Source: Drechslerella dactyloides (lineage: Eukaryota; Ascomycota; Orbiliomycetes; Orbiliales; Orbiliaceae). From it: a stretch of 64,000 nt of DNA. This document shows, one piece after another, positions 46,901 through 60,100 of this stretch. The first letter of the stretch is position 1; each line of letters opens with the position of its first letter. The translations under genes and the position numbers were made by a program. Below the pieces are notes generated by a model, which worked only from the letters and a program-made list of their open reading frames with translations, did no database searches and was not told the DNA's origin. The stretch lies in NCBI GenBank assembly GCA_020064725.1, contig JAGTWJ010000017.1, positions 3,162,001 to 3,226,000 of the forward strand, written 5' to 3'.

Positions 46901-49900
46901 TATATAACCAGCACAGCGGGATTTGTAACACTACAGTCCACGCAATCACGCTATTCATGGCAGCACCGGGCGGCACGTATTGTATGTGATTTACGGCGAC
47001 GCGACGACCGCAACAAGTACCTGATAAGTACCACCTATTCTTGGCTGCCCCGGTGGCCACCGATAGGCGTAATATAATACCTGTATCAGGTTTCTCACGC
47101 CCAAAGGATTCATTCACGAGCCACACGAAATATATTGGACGGTATTCATATCTTCGGTGCGGCTGAGCCACGTACGGGTATCGTGAGATTCGGGTAGCGA
47201 GCTGCGCCGGGCGGCCATGCACAGGGCTCTGCACGGGAGTCGATCGTCGAGCCGAGGATACGATCGGATGAATAGACTTTCACTGTGACAATAGTTTGTT
47301 GGGGGAGAGGGGTCCGTGACAATCCATTCATAGAACAATATGATGCATGCGTACGCGGCGACGGCACAGACGGTTTGGCCGACTGCCTTCATGTCGATTT
47401 CGAGGCGGTGTCTCATGTTTGTTCCTTGCAGCCTTTGGGCGCGCGTCAAATTGTGTTGAATGTGTGGTCGCCTGTGCAACCAACAATTCCCTTTTTGCCA
47501 GTCGGCCAGACGGACAGCCACGACGGCTTGCGTTTCATCCAGGCCTTGTAAACTTGTTCGTTGGCGGAGACGCTGGCGAATTCGCGATGTGATTTGACCA
47601 ACTGGGCTGCATGTTTGCCTGACCGATCTCAGGCAAAGAGCAAAATTTAGTAATGCTCCATGCTGTGCAGCGTACCGAGTATGGTAAGCAATATATTTTC
47701 GTATACCTTCGTAAGTGAAGAGCCGTAGTTAATTAACTTAGTAACGCTTGCTAGCGAAGGATCTGGTGTGTGATCTCACAGTGCTCGGAAAAGCGAGAAC
47801 AAGGACGGACAGAAAGAGAAACAAACCGTGCACGAGAATAGCGCTCGCTGCGACGCATCCCTATTTTCCCTGCATCTGTATGCGGCTGTGATGATGTAAT
47901 ACAAGGCAGGCAGACCGCCATCGTCCGGCTCCCACCATCTTGGGTAAATTCACTGAACGAGAAAAGACATTTTCTAGCACTCGCGTGCACGCGTGCCCGA
48001 TTTGATTTTGATTCACCTAGTATCTTTCTCTTTTTTTAGTTTTCCTTCCCGGCGCCCGCCAGCGCCCGTCCGCTCCGGGGCCGGTTAACTGATCGAGGCT
48101 TTCTTGCCCACACTTTTCCCGTTTGACAAATACTCAGGTTTCAAGGCGGGCAACGCCCTTGCAAGGCCCGCCCTTCACATCCAGCACGGGTCGCAAACAT
48201 GGCCATTTCGTATCGTCTCGTGTCACGCCAGCCCCATTGGTGTGGTTGAAATTTTTTCTAATCGATTATATCATATCAGATCATATCGATATGCAGATAT
48301 CACCTGCAGAATCCCATTCATGGGCCTGTCGCGAAAGAACCCAGTCCAGCTGAATAAATTGAGTTGGTATTTATCAGCAAGGCGGAAGCGGGGACGGTCC
48401 CGTTCCCAACATTCCATGAGCGCGGTTCACGATGTAAAATAAAAATGAGGCTCTTGAGGCTCTTGAGGACGCGCACGCCACCCGCCGCTCGGACGATTAG
48501 GCTGGAAATTCAACGGCTGGTCATACTAATTGGGATCAACATATTATAGCATGCCCTACTTCGAGCTTACCCGTGACTAGGCGTAAAGATAGATACTGCC
48601 AAGTAGCTAGCAGCTGCGTGTAGACAGACCGAGTAGCTTGCCAATGCGAGCGGGCGTACGTACGCACACGCGCACGACGCCCAGTTGAAAATATAGCACA
48701 TCTGATAAGTCAGCTCGCTAGTAGGATTTGCCCCCTCCTTGAGACGTTAGGGATGCATGCAGACAGATGGCATTGCCCGTAGATCAGGAGGCCTAAGTCC
48801 GACGCGGCGTAAGCAGATTGTCCTCCAATGTCAAGTCGAGCCAATGCAATGTACGCGTCGAACAATCGAGGGAGAGAAAAAAAAATTTGTGGGGAAATCA
48901 CTTACCAACTTCCATTAGTAAAACTCAATGAGACTTAAACCGGATCCTACAGACGGACCACCCGAGATGCAATGCAGCCCTTTCACTGCCCATTGACTCG
49001 ATTTATGCACGATGCGGGTAGGGCCTCGAATCAGGATCCAACGCTCGAGACCTCTGGCTTCGTCCGTTGGGCTGATTCGACGAGACCCGGCAGATGTGGA
49101 GTGACATCAATGCAGACACCCATGCACGCCTTGTCCTGTGCGTGAGACGGACTGCAGCAGGGTACGTAGAATAGGAGCGAGCGACTTTTCGGATTCGACG
49201 ATAGTCGAGGCGGTGGCTAGTGGCGCTGGGGTCTGTCTGTCATTATCCAACCAATCCGCGAGGTTGATCTGATCAGAGATAAAAAAATTTGCACTGAGGC
49301 TCAACGGCAGGCTCAGAGGCGGTGCTGTGTGTTCGCCAGGAAAAGCGACGAGGGTTGTCGATCTAAGCCGTATTTGACTGCCACCCACGAAAATGGACAC
49401 GAGCACACGAGAAAGTGCACTGCCACCAACGTCCGGGCAGGTGGACAGCTCCCCGTAGCTCGGGGCCCAAAAGACGTGGGCATCTTTCCCGGGGAATAGA
49501 TGGTCGGCAAGCTAAAGTAGGATTCCCGAGGTGATTTCCACAAACAGCCGACAGGGAGCTTCGATTCTCGCGACGGAGCTTGGAGCTGACGAATCGAGTC
49601 ATCGACAGTGCGTGACCGACCTTTTCGTCGACTGTGGCATCAAAACGGACAAGCGTGGCATCAACCGACAATCCACGCCGAGTCCAGCCAGCCCGTGCGA
49701 GACAGACCAAAACGCCAATGTGGAAGTAACGTGCTGGTGGGCATCGCCATCGATCGATGAGCGATGGGCATCCGTCGACAGAAGGGAGGGCGGGTGGTAG
49801 ACCATCTCGGCTGGTGTCGTCGCTGTAGAGAGCGTGGATATCCGTGAGATGACTCACGTCGACGCTTGTATTCTCGTCCTGCAGCCGCGTCACGGGAAAC

Positions 49901-52900
49901 CCGCACGTCTCACTCAATCCGCTCGTTGTGCGACAAAAGCGCAGACCCCATCGACTGCCGATGGGACCCCACGGCGTGCACTTGGGTTTATCGATAGAAG
50001 GAGCTCTGGCCGATTGATACCTGTGGCCAGTCAGAATCAGTCAGTCACCAAGCTAACCAGCCAGTCACCAAGGCCATGAAGTCAGTTGGCAAGTCCAGCC
50101 AGGAAGAGCCAGACCGAGGCTTGAGGACTTTTCGGAACATCCCCCCAGCTGATTCATAGCCGCAAAACATGGGTCGAGAAGGGCTGTCGCAGGTACCGCT
50201 GAGTAGAAAACCTGGGTGTGCGGTTCTGTCCAGACATGCGCTCCCCCGCTGTTCGCACTGTTATCGATATGCGCAGGGTTCCCCTAACCGAGCGGACTAA
50301 CCCACGACCTTTTAGGCTGGCCTTTTCATCAATTCAGCTGGGCAAGGGCATTGGAAGAATGACAATTTGGTAACTGTGACTCGACAAGAGTATTATCGGG
50401 AGGTAGAAGAAAGATAGGCTAGCTATATGATGCCGTCGCTATAGGCCGGCTTTCGGGATCTGGCGAACGGAACCCGTTTGGTGCCTTCCTTCCTTCCCCG
50501 CCTTTTCGTCCTTTCCAGCGCGAATTGCCGTCGCACTCGCACGGCGTAAGCTTAAGGTAGAAGGCTCATGCTCAGGAAAGAAGCCGATCATCAACGGTCC
50601 TACCGCTCGTTAATTGCAAGTGCTATGAATTTGCTCTGTGGAGTCGGTTGCGTCGACACTGGCGTACGCGGTGAATGCTAGTCGATTTAAGACCTCTGCA
50701 TACATGCGCCGTGCGTCGCTACATACGCAAGCGTTCTGCAGAATCCTGAAAAAGGGCGACGACAGCAACTGGAGGCCTTCCCGTCGACGCTACCTAAGCA
50801 GACAGACAAGACCCTGCTCGGCCTTGTCGGTCTTCCCCTTCGCTCCACACCCAATTGCACGGCGAGCGCCCCTCGCGGGTTCCGCGTGTGTGGGTTAGGC
50901 TGGTGGGTCAATGTGACTGACAGCCAAGTGGGTGAGACGATAACGCCTCATAAGCTTGTTCATTGGGAAAACTCGTGAGACAAGCGACGGAAAGCTGAGG
51001 ACAGATTGGCCCAACAAGCCTCGTCGAGGTCCAGTGGAATGTGGATGCTGCGTGATTCCCGTCAAGGTGCATTGCGTATGTGTCCCTTACTAGCGGGATT
51101 GGGGAACGGACACAAGTTCGCTAATGTGATCAATCATGAGTGCTCGCTGGGCGCGGTTTCCCGAGCGAGGCATGCGGGCGACGAATCGGAGGGACGGGCC
51201 AGCTTCCTTGATTTTGGAATTTCTCTCGTTCTGATTTGATGATGATGGGAGGGACTATCGTTTGTACCCCTCCGTTTGATTGTGGTTCCATGCATTGCGT
51301 CGGTCGGTGTCCAGAAGCATCGATGACTCGATCCTTCACGGTAAATGGAACCAAGCTGACAGTCCGTCGATGGGAATACAATGTTAGTATTGTCGACGAC
51401 CCCATGTAAACCGTCTTTTTTCATTTTGCCGGCCTTCGATCAGGTTCGTCCGGGTATAGTGCCATCTGCCAGTTTTAGCGCGACAGAAGCACAGTCTGCA
51501 GGAGAGTCATCCGAGCGGATACTTTCGACCGACATGTACAGTACCTACATCTTACGCCGAGAGTCTACCGAGTCAAGTGGACATATCGATAAGGAGTCAT
51601 CGCCGTCGCTGAAACCTCCATGCTCGACATCTCAAAGATAGGAGTGACAGAAAAAAGCGCTTGCTAGAATTCAGCGCAGTATTTTCCATGTGCAAGGCGC
51701 TCCAGTGTATTGCTGCCTGGACCGATTTGTAAACGGTGTCGCATTAATGAGGTCTGAACAATAAATAGCAGTAATATATTTCTTGCTGTGGCTCAGCTGC
51801 GCGTAATATTTGCAGTAGAGCCTCATGCTCCGGGGCAGCCACAGCGCCGCGGGGAGGGCACCGGGCACCGCCATCCGTCCGAACAAACAGGTTGAGAGGA
51901 CAAGTAGGATTCGCCAGTGAGCGCGCTCGGTGGCTGCTGGAGCAGAGACTGCTTCATCTCGCGTCTTGCGAGGAGTACCTCGCATGTACCTCCGCCCCAA
52001 GTGCAGAACGTTTCTTGGACGGGCTTCTTTGGGAAAAGCAACTTTGGGTCGTCATCTGCCATGCTCTTTGCTTCCGTGATTGTGTGCTGCCTCGTTCTCT
52101 CGTCAACCGGTCTTCGAGAGGACGAGGACGAGGGCTGGTTTCGTTTCTTATTCCTGGTGGTCCTGGCGTGTCCGACCGAACAGAGCCAGAGGGAGGGCGT
52201 GTGACAGGGCTATCCCGCCCCCCGAGGGACGGTCGAGATGCAGCTTCCTGGCGTGCATGGGTCTTGGACATCGCCCGGTCAGAAATTGATTTCTGGAGCT
52301 GCGGGTCATTGGGCGTTCTCAAGGCACACCGTCCAGCTGGCGACGACGGGCACCTTTGCCTTGGGGGGGCCTGCTGCCTGCAATGAGGTCAGGCCAAGGG
52401 TCAAGGGCCGGGGTGGTGGATCCTTTTGGGCAGAGTACTCACACCCATCCAAGCATCATCCACCCACACCACCCCGGCTGACAGGCCGCCTGCGCCCGCC
52501 GAAAAGTCGAATGTCCGTTATTGTGCGTGCATGCAAGTTCATGTAGGTATGGCGCGGCCGCCAGAGCTAGAGCGACCGGCCGGTAGGGACGATCTGGCTG
52601 CGCCTGAGGAACCAGTCATTGAATCCTGGCTGCATGGCACACTCCGACGATATCGACATTGGGCTTAAATAACCGCTGTTCCCCCAGCTTCGTCGACAGC
52701 CCTCTTTTCTCTTCCTCCTGCAGACAGATCAGATCGATATCTCTCATCTCATCGCATCATCGCATCGACATTGCCAGATAGACGACAGTTGACCGTTGAC
52801 ATTCGACATCGCGACACCGACACTCGAGGTTGTTGAAGTTGTTGAAGTCAGAGAGAAGTCAGAGAGAGTGCATGCAGCAGTCTTCCTGGCCGGGCCCCAG

Positions 52901-53034
52901 CTTACGTAAGGCGCCCGCCGTCCACCACCACCAAAAAGATCACCGTCGCACCGTGTCGCTCCCAACACGCCTTGACACATCTCCAACACGCGCAACGCAG
53001 CCCGCCTTGCGCCCACCCGCCGCCATTCCGCAGC
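43911..53034. other. Gene-poor domain, 9.1 kb
   Basis: No gene I can support on either strand. All open frames are short or have no coding character. The first few hundred bases are the med13 3' region. The sequence is not obviously a decayed transposon: no reverse transcriptase or transposase fragments are seen, and base composition is near average, with GC-rich stretches at 48.0-50.1 and 51.8-52.7 kb. Many small alternating purine-pyrimidine runs (GTACGTAC, GCATGCGCGC) occur. It may be a long promoter or hold non-coding transcripts for the gene at 53115. Confidence 0.55.
46622..46674 (+). repeat. CATC/CCAT microsatellite
   Basis: About 53 bp of imperfect CATC units (CATCCATCCATCC and close variants). 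Confidence 0.85.
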
Positions 53035-53040
53035 ATATAA
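53035..53040 (+). promoter_or_regulatory. TATA box of the C2-C-H protein gene
   Basis: ATATAA in the context GCATATAAGAGG, 75 bp before the chosen ATG, followed by an A/C-rich leader (ACTACAACAACTGCTACT) that is typical of strongly expressed fungal genes. Confidence 0.6.
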
Positions 53041-53114
53041 GAGGCGCCCGCCCCCTCGACACTTACCACTACAACAACTGCTACTGCTACCACTACACAC
53101 CATCATCAACCACC

Positions 53115-54104
53115 ATGGCTGGCTATCCGCGAGACATCCCCGCCTACCCGTCCGCCTACTACAACTACTCCCACGCCCCGATGTCTTCTTCGCCTCGCAC
53201 GGCCATGACTCCGCGCTCCGCTCCTCCTGCACCTGGCTACGACAACCTCATCACGATGGTCCCGCAGCCCGTGATGTCCGAGTCCTACATGCATCATACC
53301 TTCCACGAGTTCTCCAGCCACGCATACACCTGCGACGTCTGCTACGACCCCCTCCGAGTTCACCTCGAGGGTCGCCAGCTCTGCTCCAAGGGCCACAAGC
53401 TCGCTCGCAAGGTCTCCAAGGCCCTCTACGAAGAGGCCAACGACAAGTACCGCCGCTCCAAGTCCACTCGCCGACGTGCCGATGGCTGGCAGCCAATCGA
53501 GGTCGACATCCCAAAGGGCTGCGAGGTCGTCCGAGCTCTCATCAACGCCATGGAACGGGGTCTCAACATCAACTCCCGTCCTGAGGGTCTTCCAACCACC
53601 CCGGCGACTCCAACAAACACCTACTTTGATGACTCGCTCTACGGCTACTACCAGCGCCGACCCGGCCCATCTTCCGACGAGGAGCTCTACTCTCGCTCCC
53701 GCTCTCGCCATCGCGACGAGCCGGACGCACACGGCCGATCTCGCTCCACCAAGCGCAGCTCTTCGGTTGGCAATGCCGGCCGCAAGCCAGTCGTCATCGG
53801 CATCCAGGAGCGCGAACGCCGCCCATACGGTGGCTCCCACTCCAGCAACGGCTCCGTCGACAGCGGCTACGACACCGCCCCGGGCTCTCCCGACCACTTC
53901 CGTCGCGGATCCCAGTACGCTCAGGACATGAAGCGCCGCAACGAGCGCCCAAAGTCCATCCTCAAGAAACCCATCTCCTTCGAGCGCGAACACCTCCTCG
54001 AGAAGGATCCGCAGACCCCGCGCTCCCCAACCAAGAGCACCAACCAGGAGAAATGCGTCTTCTTCAACATCTCCAATGAATACCTTGCTCCCGGCTTCGA
54101 CTAA
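53115..54104 (+). CDS. Uncharacterised protein with C2-C-H zinc-type motif, strongly codon-biased
   Basis: Not recognised. Single exon, 329 residues. The ATG at 53115 sits in a strong context (CAACCACCATGG) after a TATA box; an in-frame ATG at 52872 would add 81 residues that read like translated leader. The N-terminus is Tyr/Pro/Ser-rich. Residues 70-100 hold C73-x2-C76 and C90-x3-H94 in YTCDVCYDPL and LCSKGHKLARKV, which could bind zinc. A helical block follows (KALYEEANDKYRRSKS, then VDIPKGCEVVRALINAMERGLN, about 100-155). The rest is disordered, with an RSRSRHR patch, Gly/Ser stretches and a conserved-looking end (KCVFFNISNEYLAPGFD). Third positions are nearly all C or G, stronger than in neighbouring genes, which suggests high expression. 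It stands alone in a gene-poor domain. Confidence 0.8.
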   Translation: MAGYPRDIPAYPSAYYNYSHAPMSSSPRTAMTPRSAPPAPGYDNLITMVPQPVMSESYMHHTFHEFSSHAYTCDVCYDPLRVHLEGRQLCSKGHKLARKVSKALYEEANDKYRRSKSTRRRADGWQPIEVDIPKGCEVVRALINAMERGLNINSRPEGLPTTPATPTNTYFDDSLYGYYQRRPGPSSDEELYSRSRSRHRDEPDAHGRSRSTKRSSSVGNAGRKPVVIGIQERERRPYGGSHSSNGSVDSGYDTAPGSPDHFRRGSQYAQDMKRRNERPKSILKKPISFEREHLLEKDPQTPRSPTKSTNQEKCVFFNISNEYLAPGFD

Positions 54105-57100
54105 AGCGACTTGCCCCACAAGCTTTTCACAGCGAACAGTCTACATATGCATGCATCTACAGCCCTGCATTAGTAACGAATGGCCTGGCACACAGTCTTG
54201 TCGCCGCTCTACGGGAACAATACCGGTACGACAGCGCCCGCTTCTAGCTTACGAGTCTAAGCGCATAGACGGGATATCACCATTATTTGCCCACCGTATA
54301 TATACAGAGCAACAGGTTGCTGTCCATCCGTCCGTCTTGAAGACATTAAACCAACGACAGCCTGACTGATCGGGTCGCGGTGAGCCCAGATGCCGACCTA
54401 CAGCTTGCGGAACAGTGTTCCTGCAACCAGGTCCGCTCTTTCGGCGTTGACCCGCTTTTCCCCAAATTCACTCAGCCGCTTTTTGTAGCAAGCAAAGGCC
54501 CCTCCGTAAGCTGCACACCACCCTCGAGCAAGCGAATATTACGAAGGCATACTGCTATACTACACAAGTAAAAAAACCAAAAAATGCTGGCTGACAAAAA
54601 GTGACCCTGTCGGGGCACTTTCAGCGAAGAAGAAAAAAATGGGTGGGAGAGAACGCAAAGAAAGAAAGAAAAGTGTATGAGAAGTCTAGTTTCAGCTTGT
54701 TTTCTTCCTTTCATCCCATCCATTCGTTCACACATTCATTCCCACATTCTTTCATCAAAGCAAAACCGGGCGCCTTTTTGAGGCAGCGATCGGGCCCGCT
54801 TTGGAAAAATGGAATCTCACTTTCAGCTTTTCCTTTTTTCTTCTTCGTTTTTCTTTTCTTTTGCTTGTCTTTTCGACATTTTTCATGACGGAAGAAAAAT
54901 TCAAAAAAAACAAAGAAAAATTTACTCCTATTGTGCTTACAGAGCTTTTTTTCACTTGCGACGAAACGATTTCATGGTTGGGGAGGGTCGAGTCGGCATA
55001 TGATTCGTAATGGGAGGTAGCTGGCAGAGGTGATTGGATAGAGCTGGTGCAGATGATTTGCAAGCGGGATGGGGTGGTGCCTGCTTCCTTTTTTGCTTTC
55101 GATCCATTCAAATTGTATACTACAGACAGCTTGAAAATGCAAACTTGAGATTATACGCACATTACATCTCCAGATACTCCGTACATACATGATTACCTTC
55201 CCGTCGTACGTGCGCTTTGCATGCCTCTGCACTGTCAAACGAGAATGGTGTGCCATCCATCCATCTTTTTCCTCGATATTTTTGGGTGGTGGTGTCTGGT
55301 TCTGCTATCATAATACCTGACAAGTATTATCTGTCTGTCCGTCTTGCTGGCCGCCTGTTCTTTTTTGTTCCTCGCTTGTTCCCGTTCAGCTGGACAGAAA
55401 AATTCTGATCGAGATTTCTTTTTTGTTTCCCATGATCCCGGTAGACTGGGTTTCTTAGCTCGTTTTGCTTACAGTATCTGTACTCTCTGCCATACCTGCC
55501 CGGAATATAACTGAAGATACGTACCATACACGATACGTTACTCTACAAACGTTCACATGAAAGGAGAGAAACGTAAAGTGAAGCAAAGGCTCCCTCCAAC
55601 GAAGTACCCTATACCTGCGAATTAGATCCAGGCAAACCCGCACCTTTCTACTCAGAAATCGCTTGATCGTTTTATGCCTCCCTGCGCTTTTTTCTCCACG
55701 TCCTTTTTTACTTTTTTTTCATTTTCTTCGGTCTTTCGACTCGTCGCATTGTTCGCCCACTTTGACAACTCGAGCCCGAGGTTATCACCTTACATCTGAG
55801 AAAGCAATCGAACCTCGTACAGTCTAGACTCCCTCGCGCTCGGCTGGCATTTCTCTCCGCCTCGTCGCGCCGGCAGTACATGCGCATACACAGCCGTCTG
55901 CCGGTCCTGCCTGTCCTGTCCGCATGTCCTTTCCTACGTGCCGTCGCTTTCAGATAACCCAGATAGCTAAGTAGCTTTGGTCCTTCCAGCGGAATTTGAA
56001 GAAACAGCCGAGTCGACTTTGGGCAGTCGGCCCAAAGTGGGATGGTGGGTCCGCAGCGACCGACAAAACCCATGTCCTCAGGCCGTCAGTAAGTGCTTTT
56101 TCAGCAGCAGGGTGTTCCCGTCCTTTCCACAGGCTCGCAGGGGAGAGCCAGTCCTTTGGTGAGTGGCATCATTTTTCCATGGGGCCGTCCCGTCTTTTTC
56201 GTCGCTGTGGATTGCCTGAACGCTGGAAGTCAAGTATGCCTTCTGAGCGTATGCGACTTGGGAAGTGATCGGAAAATGTGGATTCGAGCGGTGTTTTTCT
56301 GGGCTGTAGTTTTAATTAATATTAAACGACGCTATATCCATCCACCGTCCGCGCGGAAGAAAATGAATCGGAGAAACCGGCCGGTCCTGCGGGTCTTAAC
56401 TGGCTGTCCTTTAACGTTTTGTTTCGATAGTTTGGAGTCTTTCCGTCTCATCTTTTTTTTTTCTCCCTTCTCCTTTGTTCGAGCTCGAGCGCTCCGTTGA
56501 TGCTGTGCTCACCAACGATTGGTAAATTTACCCCATAATTATCCAGTACTTAGCAAAGCGAAACGTAAGGCTTATGTACCATGTACCCTGTTATATTCCT
56601 CACACGAGCTCGTCCGGTACCTTTTTCCTCCCATTTTTAAATTCCTCAAAAAGAGAATTTCAGATCTGTCTGTCGTCGTAAGCAGTAAGCCAATCTGAAT
56701 TCGAAAGGGAATCTCGACGTTCCGTCTAGCTAGTTTTTGCGCTCGGATATGTAGGAACCTGCCCTACCTGCCCGCCCGCCAGAAAAGATATGGTGTGTCT
56801 GCGACTCCGACCGCTGCCATAGCCATACAGAGAGCTGGATTCCATTTTTCGAACAAGGGCGAAGCCTGTGCTTGCATTGCATGACATTACATTGCATTAA
56901 AGATAATTGTGGGTCCCCCTCACATACTACTTTGGCAACCAAGTAAAGTAGAAGTAAGCTTCGGGCTAGCTAGCTCTGGCCGACTAGCAGTGTACAGAAG
57001 CTCTCGGAATCAGGTAGATGGATAGATGCTAGCTTGCTCGGTTTGGCTGTCGATGGTTTCGAGGTATCTGTACATTTCAGCCAATCGCCTGCCGTTCTGA

Positions 57101-60100
57101 GGTCGTCTGACCCCGAAGTGGATCTCGACTGGCTGTAGTTGCGAGGCTTTTTTGGTTCTCGTCCCCAACTTGCCGACCTTCCCTCGAAGCTTTGCTTTTG
57201 CTTTTCTTGATTTTCTGGTACCGTTTATATGTCAGGTCGGGATTCTTGCGATTTTCCAGTGTGCACTTATTTGCAAGATCGGGCGGTCTGATTGGAAGGC
57301 AGCACGTTGACAGGTTCGATCGGTTTCCGCGCGGGCTGGTCAATTTCGCGCATACGATATTCACGGTATACGGTGCTGTGATTAAGCTATGTTGTACCTG
57401 ACGTCAAGCTGCCGACGGCGTGTGCGGGATATCGTATCGATTGAACGACTACAATGAATTGAAAATTTTTCAACTAATTGAAAGACTGGTCATGTTGATT
57501 GATCATATGGGTACGGGCGCGAGCGGCGGTGGCCACGACCAATGGTACAAATACGTCTACTTACATACTATAGTGCTAGTGTAACCGTAAACTGTTTCCC
57601 GTTTCGACAACCGTGCGGTACTATCGTTAAGCCTTTTTCTTGCAAATATCTTAATTTGCCTTGTTAAAGAGGGACAAAAAAAACCACAGCACGCAACATA
57701 CACGTTACCGATCATTGCGCGTGCGCAAGTAAGTTGCGCACGCTACGACCATGCTTCTCACAACCTTGGGAATCCTTTCCCCAGAAACCAAGCATGATAC
57801 TTACACCTGAGTAAGTGATACAATCGATTGCATATTGCCTGCCTGCCTTTGCCCGACCTTGAATCCCTTACGTTACGCCCATTACCTACATCTCAATTAA
57901 TCCAAGCGATCATGCAACGGAAACTGAACCACTCTACTAGACAGCCCCGCATGCACCGGCATCCATCCCGCGCATAGCATATCCCTGTCTCGGGGAAGCA
58001 ATCCTGATCCTGATCGCCTGGATCCGCTCACCGCATATATACTGACGGTCCATTCTCGTTATCGATCAGTGACGAAAATATGTCGGCTGCTCATTCCCAG
58101 TTGGCCACGGTCCCTCCGTGTGGATATGGGAACAAACAGCACTGCATATTTTTCGTCCAGCTGGAAGTGTGATGTACGTTCTTTTGCTGTGCATGCAGTG
58201 GTACCAATGAGGTAGCCGTTACGTAGTTTGCCAGTCGGACGGCGTCAGCGAGACATACATGTACATACATGAATCCATTGCGTGATGCCTTGGGATTCGT
58301 GAGGATGGCATGCTTGGGGCGAAGGTTGTAGTAGCTACTAGTTAGCCGCTGGGTGAACGCCATCGTATTGCATTGGGCGAGCTCATGTGACGGCGCCGGA
58401 TAGGCGGTACAGCCGGCCGCTTCCTGCAGCGTGTGATTGCGTTCGCCTGGACTCGACCTGATTGATCACCTTCGATTCGAGTCGATTCGATCCCACTCTA
58501 TCGATTGGCTTGACTTGACTGGATTCGAGTTTGAGTTGAAATTTGAACGGGATTGACTTTAAGGCTAATGTAATGCCATCAAGCTGTGGCTGACCGAAAC
58601 CCGTCGCAAATCCACGGACCTCAACCTCGAACCGGCACATTGCATCCAGGCATCGGCCGCAGCACATTAATATAAATGTAAACCACGGTGTGCAAACACA
58701 CTTACATACATGTCTTGCCTTGCATCGCATGTATGTATTACCTCGCACATACGAGCAAACATTACCAAGTAAGTAAGTAATATCGCTATCAATAATCATC
58801 ATAATGATGTCCGAATATCCCGGGTACTTCCTAGTATACCACTATATTCCTGTACGGCCACACTACCGTATTAATTACCCATTGCGAACCTAATTGAACT
58901 TATCCCCGAGATACATTGCGGTGTCGACATGGTACTTACGGGATACTTTGTAAAGTTTCTCGGTAATCAATTAATCAGTTTCAATTGGGTGCACCTGCTG
59001 GAATCGGAGTGCATGTCTCGCTGATAGTGTCTTGATATCGCCTAGTATGTAGCGGGCGTGGGGCGCTCTGGCATCTGCCAGGGCCGTCCGGTCTTGGGAC
59101 AGGTGCTAGCCCAGGGCCAAGCCCAGGGCCTAGGGCGCAGGGTGCTGGGTCAGTGTCGGGAGCTAGATACTTAGCTGGTGATTATCATGACCGTAAGTAT
59201 GGCTGGGGAATTAGCTTCACTAGGACTCTAAAATCCCTAGCTACATTCCAAGCTATGGAGCTCTCTGCATACAATAGTGTGGCTGGATTCTCAATTCGGT
59301 CCATGGAGTTCAATCTTGAGGGCACTAGTAACACACGTGAACACGCGCATGTGCATGCGCGCTTACCACGAAATATAACGTCATTGCGGGATTCTACATC
59401 ATGACATCAGGCAATAGCAGCCTGATACTATCGACTGGAGTAAGCTTCTTTCCATGACTCACTCAAGGACTCAATGGCCACATTTCCTAAATTATCCGTG
59501 GAAATAAATGGCCTTGTGATGATACATGTCTCAATGACCAGCATTCCTGATGTTTTATAATATTTCGGTGGATCTATTAAATTTACCATTGGGCTTCTTA
59601 TAAAATTCCGGTTATAATCTCATAGCGGCTCGAACAGATATTCAGAAATTATGAAAGGTTGTTGCACGTGTGGGTCAAATTTTCTCCCCTGTAGCATTCC
59701 CTCAGCTGGATCTGCGTACATTATCAATTTATTTCTTCCATGTCTTGGAGTCTTATTGCTAGAGGTGAATATCTCGATGGGGTTATTTTTGCCTAGCTTG
59801 TGCCGTGCCGGGTGACTTGATTCTCAGCTCGGTGTATTTACTGATGTACCAATGCATGCGTATTTCTATTACAGCTAGCATAGAAAAAAGAGGCTAATTT
59901 ACCTGCGAATTAAATTTCAATGATGGAAAGGAAAAATGTGAATGCGGCAGAAAAGGCAACAGAAAGGCCTTGAGAACCTTCGACTGCTATTCTAGGTCCA
60001 TCCGGCTCGAGGTGGGATTCTCATATTAGTTGCTTCATCGAGCCCTTAACAACAAGATGCAACACATTAGATCGTTAAAACGATATTATTACAAAACTCA

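Noticed and set aside
49363..49917. 184-codon minus-strand frame in the gene-poor domain
   Set aside because: Overlaps other frames of similar length, no recognisable motif, mixed composition. Probably chance.
53106..54119. 337-codon minus-strand open frame opposite the C2-C-H protein gene
   Set aside because: It mirrors the plus-strand gene. The strong C/G third-position bias of that gene removes stop codons on the other strand, and the translation is Val/Ala/Gly-rich without any domain.
59077..59150. GC-rich CCAGGGCC repeats
   Set aside because: Only two exact copies 12 bp apart and one partial; too short to call an element.
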